A stretch of DNA of 20,156 nucleotides, taken from the NCBI GenBank assembly GCA_021776195.1, contig JAJFGK010000157.1:1-20156 (forward strand), written 5' to 3'. The position numbers were made by a program, and so were the translations under genes. Of this stretch, positions 7,880 through 15,162 are shown in pieces. The notes under the pieces were generated by a model that had not been told where the DNA came from, ran no database searches, and worked only from the letters and a program-made list of their open reading frames with translations. This DNA comes from Kiloniellaceae bacterium. GTDB lineage: Bacteria > Pseudomonadota > Alphaproteobacteria > Kiloniellales > Kiloniellaceae. The stretch's first letter is position 1. Every line of letters starts with the position of its first letter.

Positions 7880-8502
7880 CCGCCCGAGTCCTCCCAGGCC
7901 CGGCATAGGGCTTCGGCGGCGCTCGCCACGCTGTCGCGCTCGGCGCCCGGCCGGTAGAGCGCGCCGCCGACCCCGAAACCATCGCAACCGGCCGCGCGAT
8001 AGGCGGCAAACTCGCCGGGGCCGACCCCGCCGACGCCGAAGACCAGCGTCCCCCGGGGCAAGACCGCGCGGAGGGCGGCGATCCCGCCGGCGCCCATCAC
8101 ACTGGCCGGGAAGATCTTGAGCCCGTCGGCGCCGGCGGCCAGGGCCTGAAAGGCCTCGCTCGCGGTGAAGACACCCGGCAGGCAAATGAGACCTTGGGCC
8201 TTGGCCGCCCGGATGACCTCGGGATCGCAGTTCGGCGACACGATCAAACGCCCGCCGGCTTCGGCCACCTGGCCGACCTCGGCAGCGTTCAGGACGGTGC
8301 CGGCGCCGATCAGGGCGCGGTGGCCCAGCGCGTCGGCCAGAAGGCGGATGGACCCCAGGGGGTCGGGCGAATTGAGCGGGACCTCCAGGGCCGGAAACCC
8401 GGCATCGACAATCGCGCCGCCGATGCCGACCGCCTCGAAGGGCTCCAGGCCCCTGAGAATCGCGACCAGAGGCGGCGTGAGTTCGGCGAGTTTTCCCGGC
8501 AC
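7876..8502 (-). CDS. dgoA: 2-dehydro-3-deoxy-6-phosphogalactonate aldolase
   Basis: The 208-residue class I aldolase of the KDPG/KDPGal family splits 2-keto-3-deoxy-6-phosphogalactonate into pyruvate and glyceraldehyde-3-phosphate. Catalytic landmarks are R17 in ILRG, the general base E40 in LEVPLNSP, and the Schiff-base lysine K129 in LKIFPAS. The PLNSP wording and SPNCDPEVI (89-97) favour the galactose-series enzyme (DgoA) over the Entner-Doudoroff KDPG aldolase. It starts six bases after the dgoK stop, and its stop overlaps the flavodoxin-like gene, so all three form one operon. Its job next to dgoK is the last step of the De Ley-Doudoroff pathway. Confidence 0.9.
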   Translation of the reverse strand: MPGKLAELTPPLVAILRGLEPFEAVGIGGAIVDAGFPALEVPLNSPDPLGSIRLLADALGHRALIGAGTVLNAAEVGQVAEAGGRLIVSPNCDPEVIRAAKAQGLICLPGVFTASEAFQALAAGADGLKIFPASVMGAGGIAALRAVLPRGTLVFGVGGVGPGEFAAYRAAGCDGFGVGGALYRPGAERDSVASAAEALCRAWEDSGG

Positions 8503-8508
8503 GACGAC

Positions 8509-9450
8509 CTATTCTCCCGTTTCCCGGCGCAGCGCCTGCAGCGCCATCAGGCCCTCGACCAGCAGCCCTTGCGGGTCGGTCAGCACGCTCTCGCGACCGC
8601 ACATTTGCAAGGCCCTGGCATAGAGCGCGGTCAGGCCCGGCGCGCCGATCAGCGGCACGGGCTCCTCCTGCCCCTTCAACTCATTCATCAGGGCGGCAAG
8701 TTCGAAGCCGATCAGAAGTCCGCTCAAGTAGGCGCCGTTGGCCGCCGGGTCCAGATTATCGAGCAGGGCCCGGGTACGCACGGCGAAAAGCGCCTGCAGG
8801 AAGCCCTCGCCGGCCAGGCCCCGCTCCAGACCGGCATCGAAGTCACCACCAGGTGCGGACTGGCGGTCACGCGCCGTCTGGTGGTCACGCGCCGTCTGGC
8901 CCAGGATCGTGTGATCGAGCAGCGCGCGATAGATTTCGCCGGTCATGGCGGTCCGGAAGCTAAGGACTCGCCCGTCACCCACCAGAACGCATTTCGAGTG
9001 CGTGCCGGGTAGCAACAGCGCGCCCTCATAGTCGGGGCGCCGCCGCAGGAAGCCCAGGACCGAGGTTTCCTCGCCGCGCAGTACATCGCCCGCGGCTTGG
9101 CCCCGAACGGCCAGCCCGGGCACGATGGAGATCGCCAAACCCGCGGAGTTGGGCACCGCGACCATCGCCGCGGCAATCTCGGGACCACCTACCGGACAGC
9201 TAAGATAGGGCGCCTCGAGCCAGCCGCTCTTGGCGCCCACCATGCCGGCCATCAGCACCGGCAGGGGACCGTAGGCCTCGAGCCAGGGCCCCAGCGCGGT
9301 CAGCAATTGGGCCTCGAAAGTCCGGTCGCGGATCGCCAGCAGCCCGCCGTCGTCGGCGTGGCGCCGCGGGACCGCACCGTCGGCGGCCACCGCGAAGGCC
9401 CGGAAGTTCGTCGTTCCCCAATCGACGGCATAGAACGCTGGCACGGCCAA
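8509..9450 (-). CDS. dgoK: 2-dehydro-3-deoxygalactonokinase
   Basis: The 313-residue sugar-acid kinase has an actin-like ATPase fold and phosphorylates 2-keto-3-deoxygalactonate. DgoK signatures are DWGTTNFR (10-17), DVLRGEE (122-128) and LPGTHSK (147-153). The first codon I favour is TTG at 9450, with AGAGGA about nine bases upstream. An in-frame GTG two codons later is the alternative. A six-residue in-frame duplication (QTARDH/QTARDR, 185-196) lies in a surface-like segment. It heads an operon with dgoA and a flavodoxin-like gene. No dehydratase (DgoD) or sugar-acid transporter of the classical MFS type is nearby. A DMT transporter diverges 94 bases away. Confidence 0.9.
   Translation of the reverse strand: MAVPAFYAVDWGTTNFRAFAVAADGAVPRRHADDGGLLAIRDRTFEAQLLTALGPWLEAYGPLPVLMAGMVGAKSGWLEAPYLSCPVGGPEIAAAMVAVPNSAGLAISIVPGLAVRGQAAGDVLRGEETSVLGFLRRRPDYEGALLLPGTHSKCVLVGDGRVLSFRTAMTGEIYRALLDHTILGQTARDHQTARDRQSAPGGDFDAGLERGLAGEGFLQALFAVRTRALLDNLDPAANGAYLSGLLIGFELAALMNELKGQEEPVPLIGAPGLTALYARALQMCGRESVLTDPQGLLVEGLMALQALRRETGE
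8861..8896. repeat. 18-bp in-frame tandem duplication inside dgoK
   Basis: The 18-base unit at 8861-8878 is repeated at 8879-8896 with a single difference (TGGC versus TGGT at positions 1-4). It adds exactly six codons to dgoK on the minus strand, giving QTARDHQTARDR. The reading frame is preserved. This looks like recent replication slippage in a tolerant loop. Confidence 0.8.
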
Positions 9451-9544
9451 GCAACGGGTCCTCTCGCATTAGCATGACAAATGGTCTATCGAGGGCGGCT
9501 GTCCTGTTTTTAGCATATCTGGAGATCTTCGCGATGGTGCGATC

Positions 9545-10453
9545 GTGACCGCGGCAAGACTCCAACCGGCCGCCCGGCCGGTCCTGCTCGGCATTCTGCT
9601 GGCTGCCGTCGCGATCGGGCTCTTCTCGATCCAGGATGCCTTCGTCAAGGCGATGACGGCACATTACTCGGTCGTGATGGTGCTCTTCCTGCGCACCTCG
9701 GGCACCCTGCCGCTGGCCGTCGGGCTGGTTTGGCGCGAGGGTGGCGCCGCCGCTTTTCGAACCCGACGCCTGGCCCTGCAGCTGCTGCGCGGCGTCATCC
9801 TCTTCGTCATGTTCGTCGGTTTCTATGTGGGCCTCTCCCACCTCTCCCTCGCGACCGCCACGACCCTGGTCTTTTCCGCGCCGCTCATCACGACGCTGCT
9901 CTCGGCGATCATCCTGAAGGAGCCGATCGGTGTTCACCGCATCGGCGCCGTCCTGGTCGGCTTCCTCGGCGTCCTGATCGTGGTGCGGCCCGGCGGCGAC
10001 GCCTTTCACTGGGCCGCCCTGCTCTGCATCCTGGCCAGTTTCTGCTACTCGCTCTCCATGGTCCTGACCCGCTATCTCGGCGACACGGAAAGCCTGGGAC
10101 GGCTGGTCTTCTATCCCAACCTGGTCTTCATCCTCGGTGCCGGCTTGATGCTGCCCTGGGTCTGGGTCCCGCCGGATCCCGAACATCTGGCGCTCATCGT
10201 CGGCTTCGGCGGCGTCACCTTCCTGGCCCACATGGCGATCACCCAGGCCTATCGTATCGCGCCGCCGCCGGTCCTGGCGCCCTTCGACTACACCTCCCTG
10301 GTCTGGGCCCTGCTCTGGGGCTGGCTGATCTGGGACGAATGGCCCTCCGACACCACCCTGCTGGGCGCCGCGGTGGTGATCGCCGCCGGGCTCTATGTGG
10401 TCTACCGCGAGGCGCGTCTTGGCCGCGAAGAGCGCCCGCCGCCGCTCCGTTAG
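9545..10453 (+). CDS. DMT superfamily transporter, EamA family (second copy)
   Basis: The 302-residue protein has ten hydrophobic helices in two EamA repeats (about residues 10-145 and 155-292). Typical features are LSAIILKEPIG then GVLIVVRPGG at the end of the first repeat, and APFDYTSLVWALLWGWLIWDEWP in the second. It starts at the GTG at 9545. Nearby ATG (9534) and GTG (9537) codons are out of frame. GGAGA at 9521-9525 is rather far upstream to be its ribosome site. It diverges from dgoK, so it could move a metabolite related to the dgo operon, but no motif reveals the substrate. It is clearly diverged from the EamA protein at 682-1641, with different loop sequences, so it is not a local duplication. 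Confidence 0.9.
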   Translation: MTAARLQPAARPVLLGILLAAVAIGLFSIQDAFVKAMTAHYSVVMVLFLRTSGTLPLAVGLVWREGGAAAFRTRRLALQLLRGVILFVMFVGFYVGLSHLSLATATTLVFSAPLITTLLSAIILKEPIGVHRIGAVLVGFLGVLIVVRPGGDAFHWAALLCILASFCYSLSMVLTRYLGDTESLGRLVFYPNLVFILGAGLMLPWVWVPPDPEHLALIVGFGGVTFLAHMAITQAYRIAPPPVLAPFDYTSLVWALLWGWLIWDEWPSDTTLLGAAVVIAAGLYVVYREARLGREERPPPLR

Positions 10454-10561
10454 GGCCGTCCAGCCCGCCGGAAATAGCGACTCGGCAAGATGGCGCGAAG
10501 CCGCTAGGCTGGCGGGGCCGGGCTCATCTGTCTGCCCCCTGCCGCCGGATCCCGCAGGGCG

Positions 10562-10590
10562 TTGCACGAGTGCGTCGCGGCCAATGGTAT
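10562..10590 (+). promoter_or_regulatory. Possible sigma-70-type promoter for the ABC cassette
   Basis: TTGCAC (10562-10567) is followed by a 17-base spacer and TGGTAT (10585-10590), about 54 bases before the binding-protein ATG. The -35 box is good and the -10 box is poor. This is the only plausible pair I saw in the 190-base gap between 10454 and 10643, which otherwise holds GC-rich sequence with one weak hairpin (10537-10559). Confidence 0.22.
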
Positions 10591-10643
10591 CCAAAAGATT
10601 GCTAGCTCGTCACCGTGCTGGCGCATCACAAGGGAGGAAGAAA

Positions 10644-11708
10644 ATGGGACGGATTTTTCAGGGTGTCGTGGGTGTCGCTGTCGCCAGTGGTCTGGTGCTG
10701 GCGGCGGGGCTGGGCACCGCGCAGGCGGCCGGCGAGGTCAATTTGTTGACCTGGGAAGGCTACGCCGACGACAGCTTCGTGAAGAGCTTCGAGGAGTCCT
10801 CGGGCTGCAAGGTCTCGGCGACCTACGTCGGCTCGAACGACGATTTCGCCCCCAAACTGGCGGCCGGCGGCGGCGTCTACGACATCATCACGCCCTCGAT
10901 CGACACCACCAAGATCATGATCGAAGCCGGCTTCGTTCAGGCAATCGACCTCGCGAAGGTGCCGCGCTACGGCGAAGTCTACGAGAAGTTCCGCACCGCC
11001 GAGGGCATCAATCACGACGGCGCGGTCTACGGCGTTCCCTTCTCCTGGGGCTCGATCCCCTTCATGTACCGCACCGACAAGTTCGACAGCCCGCCGACCT
11101 CGCTGAAGCAGCTCTGGGACGCCAACCTGTCAGGCAAGATCTCGCTCTGGGACGACAAGAGCTCGCTCTACGTCGCCTCGCGCGTGCTGGGCAACATGAA
11201 CATCTACGACCTGAACGACGCCGAGCTGGAAGCGGCCAAGCAGAAGCTCGTCGAGCAGAAATCGATGGTGCGCAAGTACTGGTCGACGGCCGGCGAGCTG
11301 GTCGATCTCTATGCCGGCGGCGAGGTCTGGATCTCCAACACCTGGGGCGGCTACCAGTCGAGCCTGCTGGCCGAGCAGGGCATCGAGGTCAAGGAGTTCA
11401 TTCCCGAAGAGGGCGCCGAGGGCTGGATGGATTCCCTCATGATCGTCAAGGACACGCCCAACGAGGATTGCGTCTACCAGTACATCAACATGGCGACCAC
11501 CGAGGTCGGCCAGTGCGGCATGTCGAACGTCAACGGCTACTCCTCCGCCAACCCGGTGGCAGCCAAGAAATGCATGTCGCCGGAACAGTTCGTCGAGCTT
11601 CATCAGGACGACCCGGACTACCTGGACAGCTTGCTGCTGTGGGAAAACCTCGGCGCCCGTCTCGAGAACTACACCAACGCGTGGAACGCGGTGAAGGCGG
11701 CCAACTAG
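10644..11708 (+). CDS. Spermidine/putrescine-type ABC transporter substrate-binding protein
   Basis: The 354-residue protein has a Sec signal peptide (MGRIFQG, hydrophobic core to about residue 24, AQA cleavage site at 26-28). The mature part is a PotD/PotF-like periplasmic binding protein starting near LLTWEGYADDSF, typical of this family. Signal I cleavage rather than a lipobox is expected, since no Cys follows. The start is the ATG at 10644 with an excellent ribosome site, AGGGAGGA, five bases upstream; in-frame codons further upstream encode unrelated Arg-rich sequence. It heads an operon with an ATPase and two permeases. The ligand is probably a polyamine, supported by the PuuB-like oxidase downstream. 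Proteins of this family also bind other cationic or small organic ligands, so the ligand is inferred. Confidence 0.88.
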   Translation: MGRIFQGVVGVAVASGLVLAAGLGTAQAAGEVNLLTWEGYADDSFVKSFEESSGCKVSATYVGSNDDFAPKLAAGGGVYDIITPSIDTTKIMIEAGFVQAIDLAKVPRYGEVYEKFRTAEGINHDGAVYGVPFSWGSIPFMYRTDKFDSPPTSLKQLWDANLSGKISLWDDKSSLYVASRVLGNMNIYDLNDAELEAAKQKLVEQKSMVRKYWSTAGELVDLYAGGEVWISNTWGGYQSSLLAEQGIEVKEFIPEEGAEGWMDSLMIVKDTPNEDCVYQYINMATTEVGQCGMSNVNGYSSANPVAAKKCMSPEQFVELHQDDPDYLDSLLLWENLGARLENYTNAWNAVKAAN

Positions 11709-11725
11709 TCGGATCCCCGAGACGT

Positions 11726-11766
11726 GCCACCCGGAGGGCCCGGCCTTCCGGGTGGCGCTGTTTTTT
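11726..11766 (+). terminator. Intrinsic terminator between binding-protein and ATPase genes
   Basis: GCCACCCGGA (11726-11735) pairs perfectly with TCCGGGTGGC (11747-11756) around an 11-base loop. Six T residues follow at 11761-11766 after a GCTG spacer. It lies 17 bases after the binding-protein stop and 23 bases before the ATPase ATG, inside an otherwise single-direction operon. Partial termination here would raise binding-protein mRNA over transporter mRNA. Confidence 0.8.
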
Positions 11767-11789
11767 CCGGCGTCGAGCGGGACCCGAAG

Positions 11790-12905
11790 ATGTCTGACAT
11801 CATCCGTATTCAAAACCTGACCAAGACCTATCCTGGCGGTGTCCTGGCGGTCGACGATCTGTCCTTGACGGTCGAGGAGGGCGAGTTCGTCACCTTTCTC
11901 GGGCCCTCGGGCTGCGGTAAGACCACCACGCTGCGCATGATCGCCGGCTTCGAGACGCCCAACGCCGGGCGAATTCTGCTGGCTGGGTCCGACGTCACCG
12001 AACTGCCGCCCTACCGACGCCAGGTCAACACCGTGTTCCAGGACTACGCCCTCTTTCCGCACATGACCGTGCGCGAAAACGTCGGCTACGGCCTGCGTGT
12101 CGCCGGGGTCGCGCGCGAGGAGATCGCGCGGCGCGTCGACGAGGGACTGGACACGGTCGAGCTCGCCGACAAGGCCGACGCCCGGCCGGCGACCCTCTCG
12201 GGCGGCCAGAAACAGCGCGCGGCGCTGGCCCGCGCCCTGGTCCGCAAGCCCAAGGTCCTGCTGCTGGACGAGCCCCTCTCCGCCCTCGACGCCAAGCTGC
12301 GCGAGGCCATGCAGGTCGAGCTGAAACACCTTCACCAGCGGCTCGGAATCACCTTCGTTTTCGTCACCCACGCCCAGACCGAGGCCCTGGTCATGTCGGA
12401 CCGGGTGGTGGTCATGGATCGCGGCCGCGTGGTTCAGTCCGGCAGCCCGACCGAGCTCTATGACTTTCCCGCGACGCCCTACGTGGCCGATTTCATCGGC
12501 ACCTCCAACATGATCGAGGGCCGTGTCGCCGAGGCAGCGGACGGCCAGGTCGTCGTTCGCCTGGCCGGCGGCGATCTGCGCTGCCGCAACGGACAGACCC
12601 TGAGCCCCGGCGATCCGGTGGTCGTGGGCATCCGGCCCGAGAAGGTGCAGTTGCGAGGCGCGACCGGCCCAGAGGGTGCGGGCAAGGATCAGGCGGTGCT
12701 GTCCGGCACGGTGATCGATTCCCTTTTTCGCGGCGATTCCTACCGCCTGGAGATCGACATTCGCGAGTCCCGGCCCTTCCTGGTCGATATTCAACTGAGG
12801 ACCGGCGCCGAGGGAACGGCGATACCGGCCAACGGCAGCACGGTCGAGCTGGCGGTCGACCAGGCGACGATCTCGGTCTTCCCCCTCGGCCTGGAGAGCC
12901 GGTGA
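11790..12905 (+). CDS. potA: Polyamine-type ABC transporter ATP-binding protein
   Basis: The 371-residue ATPase energises import through the two permeases downstream. Landmarks are Walker A GPSGCGKT (38-45), the Q-loop Q84, signature LSGGQKQR (136-143), Walker B LLLDEP (157-162) and H-loop His194. A C-terminal TOBE domain lies at about 270-365, as in PotA and other CUT-type importers. The switch segment reads THAQTEA, where most relatives have THDQ(E/T)EA; this is a mild variation. The start is the ATG at 11790; an upstream GTG-like extension would read through the terminator stem and is unlikely. The TGA overlaps the next start. The symbol reflects family similarity, not proven substrate. 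Confidence 0.88.
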   Translation: MSDIIRIQNLTKTYPGGVLAVDDLSLTVEEGEFVTFLGPSGCGKTTTLRMIAGFETPNAGRILLAGSDVTELPPYRRQVNTVFQDYALFPHMTVRENVGYGLRVAGVAREEIARRVDEGLDTVELADKADARPATLSGGQKQRAALARALVRKPKVLLLDEPLSALDAKLREAMQVELKHLHQRLGITFVFVTHAQTEALVMSDRVVVMDRGRVVQSGSPTELYDFPATPYVADFIGTSNMIEGRVAEAADGQVVVRLAGGDLRCRNGQTLSPGDPVVVGIRPEKVQLRGATGPEGAGKDQAVLSGTVIDSLFRGDSYRLEIDIRESRPFLVDIQLRTGAEGTAIPANGSTVELAVDQATISVFPLGLESR

Positions 12906-13774
12906 TGCGCGCGGTCACGCGCAGACGTCTTTTTGCCGGGGCGGTCATCACGCCGCCGCTGCTCTGGACCTTGGTGCTGCTCTTCATTCCCTACCTGATC
13001 ATGTTTACCTATAGCTTCTACGAGAAGAAGTTCCCGACCTTCATTCCGGCCTTCCAGTTCGGCAACTACCTGACCATCTTCACCGACCCGCAGTACTTTC
13101 AGGTCCTGCTGCGCAGCTTCAAGATCGCCGGCCTGGTTGCCATCGGATCGCTGCTGGTGGCCTATCCACTGACCTACTTCCTGGCCCGTCAGCTACGGAA
13201 CAAGCGCCTGCGCGCGGTCCTCTACATGGCGGTGATCGTACCGCTCTGGGTCTCCTACCTGCTGCGCGCCTACACCTGGAAAACGATCCTCGGCAGCGAG
13301 GGCATCTTGAATTCCTTTTTGGTCTGGATCGGCATCCTCGACCAGCCCACCGATATCTTCCTCTACAACCAGTTCTCCATGGTGGTCACCCTGGTCTACA
13401 TCTACATCCCCTTCATGGTGATGCCGATCTATACCTCCCTGGAAAAAATCCCGGCCAGCATGATCGAGGCCTCGAAAGACCTCGGCGTCGGGCCTTTCAG
13501 AACCTTTCTGTACGTCACCCTGCCGCTCTCCATGCCGGGGGTGATCGCCGGGGCGACCTTCACCTTTTGCCTGACCTTCGGCGATTTCATCGCCCCGCTG
13601 CTGGTCGGCGGACCCGACGGTTTCATGATCGCCAACATCGTCCAGGCCCAGTTCGGCTCGGCGCTCAACTGGCCGCTGGGTGCGGCGCTTTCCATCGTCA
13701 TGCTGGTCATTGTCCTGACCATCATATCCCTGTCCGACCGGCTCGAGCGCGCCGGCCGGCTGGACGTCGCGTGA
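12905..13774 (+). CDS. potB: Polyamine-type ABC transporter permease (PotB/PotH-like)
   Basis: The 289-residue inner-membrane protein has a first helix at about residues 13-35 and five more helices over 60-285. The cytoplasmic EAA coupling loop reads IEASKDLGVGPFRTFLYVTLP in sense, with the conserved EA and G-(8)-P spacing. It forms the channel with the following permease. The ATG at 12905 overlaps the ATPase stop (TGATG); a GTG at 12902 is an equally close alternative. YLLRAYTWKTILGSEG is typical of PotB/PotH-like permeases. The gene is in the middle of a tight same-strand cluster. Confidence 0.87.
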   Translation: MRAVTRRRLFAGAVITPPLLWTLVLLFIPYLIMFTYSFYEKKFPTFIPAFQFGNYLTIFTDPQYFQVLLRSFKIAGLVAIGSLLVAYPLTYFLARQLRNKRLRAVLYMAVIVPLWVSYLLRAYTWKTILGSEGILNSFLVWIGILDQPTDIFLYNQFSMVVTLVYIYIPFMVMPIYTSLEKIPASMIEASKDLGVGPFRTFLYVTLPLSMPGVIAGATFTFCLTFGDFIAPLLVGGPDGFMIANIVQAQFGSALNWPLGAALSIVMLVIVLTIISLSDRLERAGRLDVA

Positions 13775-13787
13775 GGCGGGCGAAGCG

Positions 13788-14648
13788 ATGACAGCCACTT
13801 CCAGGTCCGATCTTGCCCCGCGACGGATGCCGACAAGCGAACGTATCGGCCTGCCGCCCGACCTGGCCGAGCGCGCCGGGGCCCGGCTGCTCGGCCTGAT
13901 CGCCGCCGGGGCCATGGTCTTCCTCTACCTGCCGATCGTCGTCCTGGTCGTCTTCAGCTTCAACGACAACCGCACCCTGACCCTGCCCCTGCGCGGCTTT
14001 ACCACGAAGTGGTACGAGAAGGTTCTGAACAACGCCGACATGCTCGAGGCGATCATGAACAGCCTCTACGTGGCCTCCATGGCGACCGCCATCACCGTGG
14101 TGATCGGCACCTTCGCCGCCTTCGTGCTCGACCGCATTTCCTTTCCGGGCAAGGTCGCTTTCCGCCGCCTGATCCTCCTGCCGATCGCGCTGCCCGGCCT
14201 GATCACCGGCATCTCGATGCTCAACCTCTTTCGCGTGATCGGCTTCAACCTCAGCCTGGAGACGGTCATCCTCGGCCATGCCACGGCGCTGATCTGCATC
14301 GTGCTGACCCAGGTCTATGCGCGCCTCCAGCGCTTTAACCGCCGCATGGAGGAGGCCTCGGCCGATCTCGGCGCCAGGCCCTGGCAGACCTTCTTTCTGG
14401 TGACCCTGCCGAACATCCGCTCGGCGATCCTCGGCAGCGCGCTGCTGTCCTTCACCCTTTCCTTCGATGAGATTCCGGTGACCTTCTTCCTGACCGGGCG
14501 GGACAACACCTTGCCGATGTACATCTGGTCCACCCTGCGCCGCGGCATCACACCGGAAATCAACGCCGTGGGAACCATCATCGTGGTCTTGTCCCTGGTC
14601 CTGATCGTGCTCTCGGTCTACCTGCTGCACGACAAGGAAGAGGCCTGA
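13788..14648 (+). CDS. potC: Polyamine-type ABC transporter permease (PotC/PotI-like)
   Basis: The 286-residue second permease has a polar N-terminal extension of about 30 residues before the first helix, then YLPIVVLVVFSFNDNR, typical of PotC/PotI. The EAA loop is EEASADLGARPWQTFFLVTLP in sense, followed by SFTLSFDEIPVTFFLTG, also characteristic of the family. Helices span about 33-55, 85-107, 122-145, 160-178, 215-235 and 258-280. It starts 13 bases after the previous stop with a GAGGCGGGCGA purine tract upstream. It pairs with the upstream permease and ATPase. Confidence 0.87.
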   Translation: MTATSRSDLAPRRMPTSERIGLPPDLAERAGARLLGLIAAGAMVFLYLPIVVLVVFSFNDNRTLTLPLRGFTTKWYEKVLNNADMLEAIMNSLYVASMATAITVVIGTFAAFVLDRISFPGKVAFRRLILLPIALPGLITGISMLNLFRVIGFNLSLETVILGHATALICIVLTQVYARLQRFNRRMEEASADLGARPWQTFFLVTLPNIRSAILGSALLSFTLSFDEIPVTFFLTGRDNTLPMYIWSTLRRGITPEINAVGTIIVVLSLVLIVLSVYLLHDKEEA

Positions 14649-14682
14649 CACAACACCTCGGCCGAACCCAAGGAGAAAGCTC

Positions 14683-15162
14683 ATGCGCCTGGAGGGATCC
14701 TGTTACTGCAAGGCGGTCCGCTTCTCGCTCGAGGCCTATGCGCCGGTGCCCTACCTGCGCTGCTACTGTTCGATCTGCCGCAAGACCGGCGGTGGCGGCG
14801 GATTCGCCATCAATCTAGGCGCCAAGGCCGCCGGCCTGACGGTCGAGGGGGAGGACGCCATCGGCGTCTTCCACGCCGTGATCGACGGTGCCGAGAGCCC
14901 GGCCGAGCGGCGTTTTTGCGTGCGCTGCGGCACCGCGCTGTGGGTCTGGGACCCGCGCTGGCCCGACCTGCTGCACCCCTTCGCCAGCGCCATCGACAGC
15001 CCGCTGCCCGAACCGCCCGAGCAGATCCACATCATGCTGGACTCGAAACCGGGCTGGGCCCGCCTCGACGCCCGTGAGGGCGAGGCCCGGCACGAGGCCT
15101 ATCCCGACCAGTCGCTTGAAGAGTGGCACCGCGCCCACGGTTTGCTCGACCCAGCCCCATGA
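14683..15162 (+). CDS. GFA-family zinc protein
   Basis: The 159-residue protein has the seven cysteines of the GFA (glutathione-dependent formaldehyde-activating enzyme-like) fold. They are C7 and C9 (GSCYC), C27, C29 and C32 (CYCSICRK), and C79 and C82 (FCVRCGT). In Gfa two zinc ions are bound by sets of this kind. The usual CHCSxC reads CYCSIC here, a Tyr in place of His. The start is the ATG at 14683 with AAGGAG seven bases upstream. It lies 34 bases after the permease, and its stop overlaps the FAD oxidoreductase start (ATGA). The position suggests work with an aldehyde- or thiol-linked intermediate of amine oxidation, but most GFA-family proteins have no proven activity. Confidence 0.85.
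   Translation: MRLEGSCYCKAVRFSLEAYAPVPYLRCYCSICRKTGGGGGFAINLGAKAAGLTVEGEDAIGVFHAVIDGAESPAERRFCVRCGTALWVWDPRWPDLLHPFASAIDSPLPEPPEQIHIMLDSKPGWARLDAREGEARHEAYPDQSLEEWHRAHGLLDPAP

Noticed and set aside
7197..8009. Minus-strand open frame running through the MITE-like element
   Set aside because: It is out of frame with the flavodoxin-like and aldolase genes, and the part across the element matches no domain I know. An open frame in a palindromic repeat can occur by chance.
8861..8896. Two-unit repeat as a CRISPR or phase-variation tract
   Set aside because: There are only two units with no spacers, and the 18-base unit keeps the reading frame, so it cannot switch the gene off.
682..10453. The two EamA transporters as a recent duplication
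   Set aside because: They share only family-level motifs, with different loops and lengths, and their genomic contexts are unrelated.
10395..10643. Upstream extension of the binding-protein gene to an ATG at 10395
   Set aside because: It overlaps the preceding transporter gene and puts 83 Arg-rich residues before a perfect signal peptide. The ATG at 10644 has the ribosome site.
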